A stretch of 64,000 nt of DNA from Stomoxys calcitrans (GCF_963082655.1 NC_081553.1:21286479-21350478), one strand, 5' to 3'. Counted from the stretch's first letter, positions 34,634 to 46,860 are shown. Numbers and translations: made by a program. Notes: generated by a model from the letters alone, not told the origin.

Positions 34634-35988
34634 TATTATACCCTACACCACTACTGTTGTACCGGGTATTATGAATTAGTTTGTAACACCCAAAAGAATG
34701 AGAGATAGACCCATTGATAAGTATGCCAATCGACTCAGAAAACTTTCTGATTCGATTTATCTATGTCAGTCTGTCTGTCCGTCCGTCTGTCAGTCCATGT
34801 TAATTTGTGAACAAAGTACAGGTCGCAGTTTTCAGCCGATCGTCTTCAAATTTGGTACAGACATGTTTTCGTCCTAGGGACGAAGCCTATTGAAATTAAA
34901 AAAAATCGGTTCAGATCTGGATATAGCTCCTACATATATATACGAAATTTGGCAGGAATGATTTTTCTCCGACTGTCGATATTACTGGTGAATTTCATGG
35001 AAATCGGTTCAGATTTAGTTATAGCTCTCATGAGCATATATCTCCTGATTTTCACCCCTAGAGCCACTGAAGCACAGTTTTTGACCAATCTTGCCAAAAT
35101 ATTGCACAACGCTTTCCTCAATTACTACCACAATATACATAGAGTTTGGTCAAAATCGGTTCAGATTTAGATATAGCTCCCACATATATGTTCGTCCGAT
35201 TTGCAGTAATATTGCAATAAAATGTTCTTTTGTTAACCGATTTTCTCGAAATTCGGCAGGAGAGATTTTCTCTTGACTCTCAATATTACTGGTGAATTTC
35301 ATGGAAATCGGTTCAGATTTAGATATAGCTCTCATGTATATATATCGCTCAATTTTAACTTCTAGAGTCACAGCAAGCGCATTTATTGAGCCATCTCGCC
35401 AAAAATTTTGCAAAGCGCTTTCCTCGACGACTGCCATAGTATTTGAGGAGTTTGCTCGAAATCGGTTCAGATTTAGATATAACTCTCATATATATGTTCG
35501 TCCGATTTTGAGAAATATTGCAAAAAAGTGATCATTTATTATCCGATGCTGTCGAAATTTTGCAGGAAGGATTTTATTATGACTCTCAATATTACTGGTG
35601 AATTACATAGAAATCGACCCAGATTTAGATATAACTGTCATATATATCGCCCGATTTTCAATTCAAAAGTCACTTCAAGCGCATTTATTGACCAATCTTG
35701 CCAAAATTTTGCACAACGCTTTCCTCTACCACATTATCTGAGGAGTTTGCTCAAAATCGGTTCAGAATTAGATATAGCTCGCATATATACGTTCGTCAGA
35801 TTTTGTGTAATTTGCCATAATGTTGTCATTTGTCAACCGTAGTTTTTATAGTTTGAACATATTTGCTCGCCGAGGTCTATCAAAATTGGTTCAGAATTGG
35901 ATATAGGTCCCACATTGTACTCATAGGGTAGGTGTAGGGTATTATACAGTCGGCACCACCCGACTTTTGCCCTTCCTTACTGGTTTTT
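34634..35988 (+). repeat. Complete family D DINE-like element
   Basis: The left hairpin TACCCTACACCACTACTG...GTACCGGGTA is followed by a core with GTCTGTCTGTCCGTCCGTC, then about six monomers at 144-154-bp spacing (GATATAGCTC at about 34917, 35167, 35319, 35473, 35625 and 35769). The right end is GTGTAGGGTATTATA, a CAGTCGG...CCCGACT hairpin and CTTCCTTACTGG. Non-coding. Confidence 0.75.
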
Positions 35989-36009
35989 GTTTAATTTTTC
36001 AAAAAAATG

Positions 36010-36100
36010 TAACTTTTCCGATAGTATCAATCGATATTTAGTCAAAAAATTAAACATCGATAGTATCGATAGTGCGATACATCGATGTTTTGCCAGCTCT
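36010..36100. repeat. ATCGAT-rich short repeat
   Basis: Overlapping copies of ATCGATA, TATCGAT and ACATCGATG within 90 bp, ending TTTTGCCAGCTCTAG. It may be a decayed small repeat, or a cluster of TATCGATA (DREF-type) sites. Confidence 0.4.
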
Positions 36101-36103
36101 AGT

Positions 36104-36457
36104 ACTAGACGGCGCAATTCTTTTCCAATTTTGTTGACATTTTGCTAATGTCGTTTTGGCATGACTCTCAACAGCTATGGCAAGTATGGTCTAAATCGGT
36201 TCATAACCTGACATAGCTGTCGTATAAACCGATCTCCCAATTTTACTTTCTGAGCCTCTTGAAGGCGCAATTATTACTCGATTTTCCTCGTTTTGGAGGT
36301 GATATTTTTATATGACAAGTACTGTCCATATTGGTCAATAACTTGATATAGCTCATACATATTTGCAAAAAGTCATTCAAAGAACTTCACAATTGCGATC
36401 CATGGTGGAGGATATATAAGATTCGGCCCCGCCAAACTTAGCACGCTTTTGCATGTT
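36104..36457 (+). repeat. Family B right-end fragment
   Basis: Two monomers, then CCATGGTGGAGGATATATAA, a GATTCGGCCCCGCC palindrome relic and TTAGCACGCTTTTGC. Confidence 0.6.
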
Positions 36458-36826
36458 TCTTCTAACATTCTCTTCATAATTAAGCAGTATTGAGTGTAAC
36501 TTTGATCTAACTTGATAGCATGAACTAAGTTCCACATAGCAATATTAGAGTTACGTCAGATAAATATTTTTACTCAGTCATCTATGCGAAACCCAACCTC
36601 TTCCAACCCATTCAGGGTTCTTAACTTCGCCTCGACCAATATTGCTCGCCTCAAATCTCTTTGCTGCATAGTCGCTTCATATTTAATCTGTGTGTCTATG
36701 GCTCGGATATCTAGAATTCTCTCTTCAAAACTAGTAGGTGCGATTGACATCACCAATATAACTATCACGCCAGTGGAGTATCTTCACATTCAGCTAACAT
36801 TACCATTAAACTTACTGATTTTCCCA
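36458..36826. other. Intergenic stretch, nothing firm
   Basis: Roughly 370 bp. 36590-36770 reads weakly like the RT/RNase H junction of the LINE at 33060 (GGATATCTAGAATT, ACTAGTAGGTGCGAT), but no domain can be supported. Confidence 0.3.
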
Positions 36827-37099
36827 TGAGCATTACATTGAGGAACATGGGATACTCTCATATCAATGACTGCTGTCCAATTAAAGTCAAGCTTAATGAT
36901 AAGTGGCTTCCTTTTCTATGCCTTGTCTGAACGGTGAACCGCGTAGAAAAGATTTTCCATGGCAGAATACCTCAAAAATGTTAGCAGCATTAGGAGGAGC
37001 TAGCCACCGCAGAAATATGTTTCTGGTGTTCATGCTGGGATTTGAACCCATGCGTTCGGCTTTATAGGCAGACATAGTAATAAAGACACGGTGGTCTCC
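36827..37099 (-). mobile_element. Degenerate tRNA-derived SINE
   Basis: Minus-strand SINE body and head with altered B box (GGGTTCAAATCC) near 37035 and end GGAGACCACCGTG. Its right two-thirds was copied into the tandem duplication at 38876 and 40819. Confidence 0.6.
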
Positions 37100-38875
37100 A
37101 GTCAATATTGCTGGCCGACCTACATTATATCCAATATTTGTGGGCATTCTTAGTATGTTCCAAAGTGACACTTGCAAATATTTGACAATGACGGAAATAA
37201 AAATCTTTTTTTATACCCTCCACCATAGGATGGGGGATATACTAATTTCGTCATTCTGTTTGTAACTACTCGAAATATTCGTCTGAGACCCCATAAAGTA
37301 TATATATTCTTGATGTTCGCGACATTTTATGTCGATCTAGCCATGTCCGTCCGTCTGTCCGTTCGTCCGTCCGTCTGTCCGTCCGTCAGTCTGTCCGTCT
37401 GTCTGTCGAAAGCACGCTAACTTCCGAAGGAGTAAAGCTAGCCGCTTGAAAATTTTCACACATACTTCTTATTAGCGTAGGTCGGTTCGGATTGTAATTG
37501 GGCCATATCGGTCCATGTTTTGATGTAGCTGCCATATAATCCGATCTTGGGTCTTGACTTCTTGAGCCTCTAGAGTGCACAATTCTTATCTGATTGGAAT
37601 GAAATTTTGCACGATGTGTTTTGTTATGATGTCCAACAACTGTGAGAAGTCTGATTCAAATCGGTTCATAACCTTATATGGCTGTCATATAAACAGATCT
37701 GGGGACTTGACTTCTTGAGCTTCTAAAGGGCGCAATTCCTATCGGATTTGACTGAAATTTTGCATGACATATTTTGTTTTTACTTTCACCAACTGTCAAA
37801 TAAGGTTCAAATCGGTTCATATTCTGATATAGCTGCCATATAAACCGATCTAGGATCTTGACTTCTTGACTTCTTGAGCCTCTAGAGGTCGCAATTATTA
37901 TCCGATTTGCCTGAAATTGTGTACGACGGATCCTCTCATGACCATCAACATACGTGTTTATTATGGTCTGAATCGGTCTATAGCCCGATACAGCTCCCAT
38001 ATAAATCGATCTCTCTATTTTACTTCTTGAGCCCCCAAAGGGCTCAATTCTTATTCGATCTAGCCATGTCCGTCCGTCTGTCCGTACGTCCGTCTGTCCG
38101 TCCGTCTGTCCGTTCGTCCGTCCGTCCATCTGTCCGTCCGTCCGTCTGTCTGCCGGTCTGTCCGTCCGTCTGTCCATCCGTCTGTCCGTCTGTCCGTCCG
38201 TCCGTCCGTCCGTCTGTCTGTCGAAAGCACGCTAACTTCCGAAGGAGTAAAGCTAGCTGCTTGAAATTTTTCACACAAACTTCTAATTAGTGTAGGTCGG
38301 TTCGGATTGTAATTGGGTCATATTGGTCCATGTTTTGATGTAGCTGCCATATAAACCGATCTTGGGTCTTGACTTCTTGAGCCTCTAGAGTGCGCAATTC
38401 TTATCCTATTTGAATGAATTTTTGCACGAAGTATTTTGTTATGATATCCAACAACTGTGCCAAGTATGGTTTAAATCGGTCTATAACCTGATATAGCTGC
38501 CATATAAACCGATCTTGGGTCTTGACTTCTTGAGCCTCTGTCTAACAACTGTGCCAAGTATGGTACAAATCGGTCTATAACCGGATATAGCTGTCATATA
38601 AACAGATCTGGGGACTTGACTTCTTGAGCTTCTAAAGGGCGCAATTCCTATCGTATTTGGCTGAAATTTTGCATGACATATTTTATTTTTACTTTCAACA
38701 ACTGTCAAATAAGGTTCAAATCGGTTCATATCCTGATATAGCTGCCATATAAACCGATCTGGGATCTTGACTTCTTGAGCCTCTAGAGGTCGCAATTATT
38801 ATCCGATTTGCCTGAAATTTTGTACGACGGATCCTCTCATGACCATCAACATACGTGTTTATTATGGTCTGAATC
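36933..38875 (+). repeat. 1,943-bp tandem duplication, copy 1
   Basis: The unit runs from GGTGAACCGCGTAG through part of a SINE, a family B element with forward core (37230-37400), an internal GTCC/GTCT microsatellite (38066-38222) and further B monomers, to CTGAATC. The next copy begins exactly 1,943 bp later. Confidence 0.9.
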
Positions 38876-40818
38876 GGTGAACCGCGTAGAAAAGATTTTC
38901 CATGGCAGAATACCTCAAAAATGTTAGCAGCATTAGGAGGAGCTAGCCACCGCAGAAATATGTTTCTGGTGTTCATGCTGGGATTTGAACCCATGCGTTC
39001 GGCTTTATAGGCAGACATAGTAATAAAGACACGGTGGTCTCCAGTCAATATTGCTGGCCGACCTACATTATATCCAATATTTGTGGGCATTCTTAGTATG
39101 TTCCAAAGTGACACTTGCAAATATTTGACAATGACGGAAATAAAAATCTTTTTTTATACCCTCCACCATAGGATGGGGGATATACTAATTTCGTCATTCT
39201 GTTTGTAACTACTCGAAATATTCGTCTGAGACCCCATAAAGTATATATATTCTTGATGTTCGCGACATTTTATGTCGATCTAGCCATGTCCGTCCGTCTG
39301 TCCGTTCGTCCGTCCGTCTGTCCGTCCGTCAGTCTGTCCGTCTGTCTGTCGAAAGCACGCTAACTTCCGAAGGAGTAAAGCTAGCCGCTTGAAAATTTTC
39401 ACACATACTTCTTATTAGCGTAGGTCGGTTCGGATTGTAATTGGGCCATATCGGTCCATGTTTTGATGTAGCTGCCATATAATCCGATCTTGGGTCTTGA
39501 CTTCTTGAGCCTCTAGAGTGCACAATTCTTATCTGATTGGAATGAAATTTTGCACGATGTGTTTTGTTATGATGTCCAACAACTGTGAGAAGTCTGATTC
39601 AAATCGGTTCATAACCTTATATGGCTGTCATATAAACAGATCTGGGGACTTGACTTCTTGAGCTTCTAAAGGGCGCAATTCCTATCGGATTTGACTGAAA
39701 TTTTGCATGACATATTTTGTTTTTACTTTCACCAACTGTCAAATAAGGTTCAAATCGGTTCATATTCTGATATAGCTGCCATATAAACCGATCTAGGATC
39801 TTGACTTCTTGACTTCTTGAGCCTCTAGAGGTCGCAATTATTATCCGATTTGCCTGAAATTGTGTACGACGGATCCTCTCATGACCATCAACATACGTGT
39901 TTATTATGGTCTGAATCGGTCTATAGCCCGATACAGCTCCCATATAAATCGATCTCTCTATTTTACTTCTTGAGCCCCCAAAGGGCTCAATTCTTATTCG
40001 ATCTAGCCATGTCCGTCCGTCTGTCCGTACGTCCGTCTGTCCGTCCGTCTGTCCGTTCGTCCGTCCGTCCATCTGTCCGTCCGTCCGTCTGTCTGCCGGT
40101 CTGTCCGTCCGTCTGTCCATCCGTCTGTCCGTCTGTCCGTCCGTCCGTCCGTCCGTCTGTCTGTCGAAAGCACGCTAACTTCCGAAGGAGTAAAGCTAGC
40201 TGCTTGAAATTTTTCACACAAACTTCTAATTAGTGTAGGTCGGTTCGGATTGTAATTGGGTCATATTGGTCCATGTTTTGATGTAGCTGCCATATAAACC
40301 GATCTTGGGTCTTGACTTCTTGAGCCTCTAGAGTGCGCAATTCTTATCCTATTTGAATGAATTTTTGCACGAAGTATTTTGTTATGATATCCAACAACTG
40401 TGCCAAGTATGGTTTAAATCGGTCTATAACCTGATATAGCTGCCATATAAACCGATCTTGGGTCTTGACTTCTTGAGCCTCTGTCTAACAACTGTGCCAA
40501 GTATGGTACAAATCGGTCTATAACCGGATATAGCTGTCATATAAACAGATCTGGGGACTTGACTTCTTGAGCTTCTAAAGGGCGCAATTCCTATCGTATT
40601 TGGCTGAAATTTTGCATGACATATTTTATTTTTACTTTCAACAACTGTCAAATAAGGTTCAAATCGGTTCATATCCTGATATAGCTGCCATATAAACCGA
40701 TCTGGGATCTTGACTTCTTGAGCCTCTAGAGGTCGCAATTATTATCCGATTTGCCTGAAATTTTGTACGACGGATCCTCTCATGACCATCAACATACGTG
40801 TTTATTATGGTCTGAATC
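38876..40818 (+). repeat. 1,943-bp tandem duplication, copy 2
   Basis: Same length as copy 1. All blocks compared, including the irregular microsatellite and the translated frames, are identical to copy 1. Confidence 0.9.
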
Positions 40819-41339
40819 GGTGAACCGCGTAGAAAAGATTTTCCATGGCAGAATACCTCAAAAATGTTAGCAGCATTAGGAGGAGCTAGCCACCGCAGAA
40901 ATATGTTTCTGGTGTTCATGCTGGGATTTGAACCCATGCGTTCGGCTTTATAGGCAGACATAGTAATAAAGACACGGTGGTCTCCAGTCAATATTGCTGG
41001 CCGACCTACATTATATCCAATATTTGTGGGCATTCTTAGTATGTTCCAAAGTGACACTTGCAAATATTTGACAATGACGGAAATAAAAGCTTCTAAAGGC
41101 GCAATTCCTATCGTATTTGGCTGAAATTTTGCATGACATATTTTATTTTTACTTTCAACAACTGTCAAATAAGGTTCAAATCGGTTCATATCCTGATATA
41201 GCTGCCATATAAACCGATCTGGGATCTTGACTTCTTGAGCCTCTAGAGGTCGCAATTATTATCCGATTTGCCTGAAATTTTGTACGACGGATCCTCTCAT
41301 GACCATCAACATACGTGTTTATTATGGTCTGAATCGGTC
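40819..41339 (+). repeat. Tandem duplication, copy 3 with internal deletion
   Basis: 40819-41087 matches the first ~269 bp of the unit. It then jumps to sequence equal to about 38627-38875, so about 1.4 kb is missing. It continues at 41340 into the ancestral family B element. Confidence 0.85.
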
Positions 41340-41632
41340 TATAGCCCGATACAGCTCCCATATAAATCGATCTCTCTATTTTACTTCTTGAGCCCCCAAA
41401 AGGCGCAATTCTTATTCAAATTGGCTGACATTTTACACAGGTCTCCAACATATAATTTAATTGTGGTCCAAACCGGATCATATCTTGATATCGCTCTAAT
41501 AGCAGAGCATATCCTTTCTTATATCCTTTTTTGCCTAAGAAGAGATGCCGGGAAAAGAACTCGACAAATGCCCTCCATGGTGGAGGGTATATGAGATTCG
41601 GTCCGGCCGAACTTAGCACGCTTTTACTTGTT
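41340..41632 (+). repeat. Family B right end
   Basis: Last monomer, then CATGGTGGAGGGTATATGAG, a GATTCGGTCCGGCCGAAC palindrome and CACGCTTTTACTTGTT. It closes the B element that was duplicated in 36933-41339. Confidence 0.75.
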
Positions 41633-42192
41633 ATAAAATAACATTGCACCTCAATTTTCCCTGTGGCAAGGCCTATGCCACTTATCCGTTTGATTCTCTG
41701 AAGGATCTGTTCGTTCAAATGCTGGTCCAGGGATTGGTCCTCACATTGTTAGAAGCCCCTTTCAGTTCCATATTAGCTTTGCATGTGTTAAATATTTTTT
41801 ATTATTATTGCGAAATTCATACCGTAATGGCGTAAAATCATGGATTTTATAGCCAGATTTTTTTATTAAATTTGTATCTTATCGAACGATTACGGTTTCT
41901 AATTTAAAAAATATAACGTTTGATTTTTGTTAATTTCAATGCAATAAAAAACCAAAAATAATCACCAGGCAATCAAAGTATATTACCCTAGGTGTCATAC
42001 GAAATAATATTTAATGATGATTTATCAAATTCGATATCAATATTTATAATGCAAAGTGTTTAAATTGTGTGATTTAAATGGAATATAAAAACCAAATAGG
42101 GGTAATTGAAATCATATGCAACTACATACGTCACAGACTAAAAGACATAAGAGACTTGTCTCCTTGTTAACAGTCTGTCAAATAAATTTTGT
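41633..42192. other. A+T-rich intergenic stretch
   Basis: No gene or repeat is recognised. 41640-41780 is less A+T-rich, with a short open frame of no known family. Confidence 0.35.
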
Positions 42193-43490
42193 TTGTCTTG
42201 TCTGTCTTGTCTGTCTTGTCTGTCTTGTCTGTCTTGTCTGTCTTGTCTGTCTTGTCTGTCTTGTCTGTCTTGTCTGTCTTGTCTGTCTTGTCTGTCTTGT
42301 CTGTCTTGTCTGTCTTGTCTGTCTTGTCTGTCTTGTCTGTCTTGTCTGTCTTGTCTGTCTTGTCTGTCTTGTCTGTCTTGTCTGTCTTGTCTGTCTTGTC
42401 TGTCTTGTCTGTCTTGTCTGTCTTGTCTGTCTTGTCTGTCTTGTCTGTCTTGTCTGTCTTGTCTGTCTTGTCTGTCTTGTCTGTCTTGTCTGTCTTGTCT
42501 GTCTTGTCTGTCTTGTCTGTCTTGTCTGTCTTGTCTGTCTTGTCTGTCTTGTCTGTCTTGTCTGTCTTGTCTGTCTTGTCTGTCTTGTCTGTCTTGTCTG
42601 TCTTGTCTGTCTTGTCTGTCTTGTCTGTCTTGTCTGTCTTGTCTGTCTTGTCTGTCTTGTCTGTCTTGTCTGTCTTGTCTGTCTTGTCTGTCTTGTCTGT
42701 CTTGTCTGTCTTGTCTGTCTTGTCTGTCTTGTCTGTCTTGTCTGTCTTGTCTGTCTTGTCTGTCTTGTCTGTCTTGTCTGTCTTGTCTGTCTTGTCTGTC
42801 TTGTCTGTCTTGTCTGTCTTGTCTGTCTTGTCTGTCTTGTCTGTCTTGTCTGTCTTGTCTGTCTTGTCTGTCTTGTCTGTCTTGTCTGTCTTGTCTGTCT
42901 TGTCTGTCTTGTCTGTCTTGTCTGTCTTGTCTGTCTTGTCTGTCTTGTCTGTCTTGTCTGTCTTGTCTGTCTTGTCTGTCTTGTCTGTCTTGTCTGTCTT
43001 GTCTGTCTTGTCTGTCTTGTCTGTCTTGTCTGTCTTGTCTGTCTTGTCTGTCTTGTCTGTCTTGTCTGTCTTGTCTGTCTTGTCTGTCTTGTCTGTCTTG
43101 TCTGTCTTGTCTGTCTTGTCTGTCTTGTCTGTCTTGTCTGTCTTGTCTGTCTTGTCTGTCTTGTCTGTCTTGTCTGTCTTGTCTGTCTTGTCTGTCTTGT
43201 CTGTCTTGTCTGTCTTGTCTGTCTTGTCTGTCTTGTCTGTCTTGTCTGTCTTGTCTGTCTTGTCTGTCTTGTCTGTCTTGTCTGTCTTGTCTGTCTTGTC
43301 TGTCTTGTCTGTCTTGTCTGTCTTGTCTGTCTTGTCTGTCTTGTCTGTCTTGTCTGTCTTGTCTGTCTTGTCTGTCTTGTCTGTCTTGTCTGTCTTGTCT
43401 GTCTTGTCTGTCTTGTCTGTCTTGTCTGTCTTGTCTGTCTTGTCTGTCTTGTCTGTCTTGTCTGTCTTGTCTGTCTTGTCTGTATTGTCT
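42193..43490 (-). repeat. 9-bp satellite (CTTGTCTGT)n
   Basis: About 144 head-to-tail copies, with no visible variant until the last unit (TGTATTGTC). It is the reverse complement of the satellite at 20537-21371. The long open frames (Leu-Ser-Cys, Val-Leu-Ser and Thr-Asp-Lys repeats) are artefacts of the 9-bp period. Confidence 0.97.
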
Positions 43491-44789
43491 AGAAAAGTAT
43501 TACCGATTTTCGTCCTTTCCAATATCAATACTTAAACCCTTACATATTTTGACATATAACTTTCTTCCAGAAACTGTCAAATACCTGATTTAATATTTAT
43601 TGCTACCTATAGCTAAAGCAATAATAAATTTTGGCATATATAAACGATAAGATATCACTTGTATATTGCGCGTATCTCTACACTCTATTATCTATCTAAT
43701 AAACCGATTATCTCTGTGGCGATTTTTGAGAACCTAAAACTCTATAATTCAGAACAGGGCTGCGATAGCTTTAACACTGAAAAAACATCGATATCCCTCA
43801 CCCACCGTCCCCTACGAAACTCTATCGACGGTACCTAGAATCTGCATTCATGTATATGGCAGGGGGTATAAATAATATGCCGACAGTGGAGCAAGAACTA
43901 TTTGACAATATTTGCCAGAGATACCAGAGCGAAAGGTAGCCTTATCAGATGGCCCATAAAATAACATTTTTGAGATAAATTTCAAAGAGTTGGCGTATTG
44001 GTTATAAATATAACTGGCATTTCTGGCCCATCCTCAGTTGGCCATTAGTTTTTGGGGCCATTACAACGAAAAGAATCCACATTGAAGGTGGGTACCCTAG
44101 CTCGGTGAACACCACACCCTGTAAACCTTAGTGTTTAAATGGGGGAAACAAAAGTTTAACCAAAAGAAAGAAAACTACAAGTGGATTCAATATTTGTGAT
44201 GTACTTAAAGTGGAAGGACACTACAAAAAAAAAAATAAAAAAATATGCTTGAAAATTTTTAAAACAAAATTCGAATTTTTGGAAGAATAACCTTAAAAAA
44301 CTGAAGAAATATATAAATTTTGTTTTTTTTTCAATTTGAAGAAAACTCTTGAAAACTGTTTGTGAAGTAAATTAAAAAGTGCTAATAACAGTGAAAAATT
44401 ACAAAAAAATCTTTTTTCAAAAATAAAGCAAATCTGTTCTTAAAAGTGTCACAGGAAAAATGCAAAAACCATGGTTCGAATGCAAGCAACAAAATTTTGG
44501 ACTGGGTTAAATTATGCTTCGTTCTTTATTGCTTAAGAAATGTGGAAGTGCTTGCATTAAAGCGATTCAAAATTATGCGAATTCTTTTGCGGTTTTTGGA
44601 AAATTATGGGAATGATGTGAATATGGTCCTTCTTTTCATCAAGACACTGTGGCAACATGAACTTATTTGGTTCTCTGTACTTTAGCCACGAAAAAATTTT
44701 GTTAAATTTGGACCTTTTTGATATACCCTTCTTGAAAGCCATTGCATGGTTTTATTCAATACCTTATTTAAATATTCTTCGAATGGGTG
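43491..44789. other. Intergenic DNA with GATA-motif cluster
   Basis: Six GATA/TATC motifs fall within 43645-43715 (CGATAAGATATC, GTATCTC, TTATCTATCT, GATTATCTC). The rest is A+T-rich, with poly-A runs at 44225-44300. No gene is supported. Confidence 0.4.
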
Positions 44790-45860
44790 TGCCCGATGAG
44801 GACCACGCCCACTTGGGAACTGGAGACCATTCTAGATATACGACCCATTGACATACAGATTAAGTGTGATCGAGGCGACGATAGTATAATCGAGGCGAAT
44901 ATTGGAAACCTGGAAGGAAGGGAAAATGAGCCTTGAGGTTGAGTGCGAGACACTGCTGCCGGTGGCACAGTCTTGGATTGACGGATCTCTAGTATTGCCA
45001 TCTGGAAGATCATGTAACACGGATGGGTCAAAGCTAGAGGACAGAGTGGGCCTGGGGGTCTACAATGAGAACCCAGGGACTGAGATCTGTTTTAGACTGC
45101 CTGACCATAAAACGGTCTTGCAGGCGGAGATACGGGTGATCAAGGAATGCCTCAGGTGGTGTAATACTAACGCGAGGTCGTCGAGTGTGAAGATCTTTAC
45201 GGACAGTAAATTGACCATAAGGGCAATAACAACCAGGGCAAGAAGGAGATTAACGCCTTCTCTGAGGATGATAAAATCTGCATCGTTTGTGTGCCAGGCC
45301 ATAACGGAATAAGGTAATGAAAGGGCAGATGATTTGGAGGTGAAGGCCAGAGGACTGCCATTGATAAACTTGGTTAACCCGAAGCCTTTCGGGCCGACGC
45401 AGTTCGAGTTAAGGGCGTGGCGACGATAGCGCATGCAACCCTGTGCAACAGCTAAACGGTTGGTAGGACGGCGAAAATCCTATGAGATCGTGAGACGACA
45501 CATAGGACTGCGAGCTCACTTATGTAAAATCGCTGCGGCAAGCGATAGCATGTGTAGGGCATGCGGGGAATATGATGAGACGTTGGAGCATTTCCTTTGT
45601 CCGGCTTTCGGCTTTTGCGTCTAACAGATACCGACTCATAGTTGGGGACACTATTACAGACACGAACCAACTTAGGGGTGTGGCATTGAAACAATTAAGG
45701 ATTTTTTAAGTAGCATGGAATCTCTAACTTAGAGTTTCTTTTTCGAGGTTACTCTTTTGCATTTAGAGCGCACAACAAGCCGATTACTGGCGTAGGTGTA
45801 TGTCCATAGTGGCATGGGGGGGATTAATATCTGCACCCTCTTTTCAACCTAACCTATATC
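44790..45860 (+). pseudogene. LINE RNase H and 3' end
   Basis: An RNase H domain is visible: NTDGSKLEDRVGLGVY (first catalytic Asp), LQAEIRVIKECLRW (Glu), VKIFTDSKLTIRAI (second Asp), then after a stop GNERADDLE (last Asp region). A tail frame follows with CRACGEYDETLEHFLCPAF. Stops at the end of the first frame and after LRAWRR show inactivity. 5' sequence matches 33060-33420, but with a deletion near 44865. It ends in CAACCTAACCTA. Non-LTR retrotransposon, I/R1-group-like. Confidence 0.8.
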
Positions 45861-46540
45861 TAAATATAGACATATCTGAACCATACTCGGCGCGTTCCTC
45901 TAGTGTTCTAACTTGACTCACTATGCCAAACTTCAGGGAAGTCGAGTAATAAATATGTCTTTTTTGCGCCCAAGAGCTTAATTCTGGAGATCGGTCTAAA
46001 TGGCAGCCATTAGCGAACCCTACCCAGCATTCTGAATAAAAGCAATAAAATGAGCAAATTTTGAAACAATGAAACTTTTCTTGGAAGTGCTTAGTCTAGA
46101 CCACAGAGGTCTTTCACGCTTATAAAGCCAGCTATATCTAAAGGTAGACCGTTTTGGACCATATTCGTCGCGTATCTCGAGAAGCTTAATACAACTCCAA
46201 GTGTCTAAGCTCATCAATAATTAATGCCCTTTTTATGGGCCCAAGACCTGAAATCAGGAGACTGGTATATATGGTAACTATATCCCAACATAGACTGATC
46301 AGGACCTTACCCGACACGAATGTCAAGGAGCCTAAATATGATCCGATCTGAACCACATTTGGCAGGATTAAGTAGGGGTTTGCCTGAACTCAATGTGCCC
46401 ATTTTCATCGAAATCGGTCTAAATACGCTATATTGGGCGGCCGGTCCATAGGGCATATATATCCAAATATAATCCGATCTGGACCACACATCAGATCGGA
46501 TCAGAACTTACTGAGCCAAATTTCATTGAAATCAGAGTAG
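45861..46540 (-). repeat. Degenerate family A monomers
   Basis: Four to five highly diverged monomers (CTATATCTAAATATAGAC, CTCACTATGCC, CCAAGACCTGAAATC) without core or ends. Confidence 0.5.
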
Positions 46541-46805
46541 GGAACAGCACTCATTGACATTTCGCAAATCAATGAGTGCTGTTCGATTTTATTTTAAGCT
46601 CCATAATAAGTGGCCTCCTTTTGACAGCCAAGTCCGAACGGCGTGCCGCAGAGTGATATCTCTTTGGGGAGAAGTTTTTACATGGCGTAGGACCTCCCAA
46701 ATGTCGCTAGTATTAGGAGGGGACAACCAGCGCTGAAAATTTTTCTGATGCTACTGTATTCGAATCAAGGCATTCAGCGTCATAGGTGGACATGCTAATC
46801 TGCAC
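46541..46805 (-). mobile_element. tRNA-derived SINE, 3'-truncated with terminal inverted repeat
   Basis: Shares the SINE body (AAGTCCGAACGGCGTGCCGC) and a degraded head (GATTCGAATACAG, CATAGGTGGACATGC). The left end carries an exact 15-bp inverted repeat, AACAGCACTCATTGA at 46543-46557 and its complement at 46569-46583. Confidence 0.65.
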
Positions 46806-46853
46806 TTCGATAGCTTACGGCTTTGGCCGAAATATGTACCAAAAAATCGTCTT

Positions 46854-46860
46854 TATAAAA
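46854..46860 (+). promoter_or_regulatory. Candidate TATA box of APN-2
   Basis: TATAAAA lies 87 bp before the ATG. A TCAGTG at 46916 fits an initiator but sits 60 bp downstream; there TATATATT at about 46879 would be the paired box. CTCTTTCAG at 46911-46919 could also be a 3' splice site of a 5'-UTR intron. The true start is therefore uncertain. Confidence 0.4.

Noticed and set aside
37674..38290. Arg-Thr-Asp-Gly and Pro-Ser-Val-Arg repeat proteins
   Set aside because: Translated GTCC/GTCT microsatellite inside DINE-like cores. Repeated exactly in the tandem duplicate at 39617-40233.
42116..43593. Open frames of 448-466 residues over the second satellite
   Set aside because: Same artefact as at 20.5 kb: the period is a multiple of three, and the frames end just outside the array.
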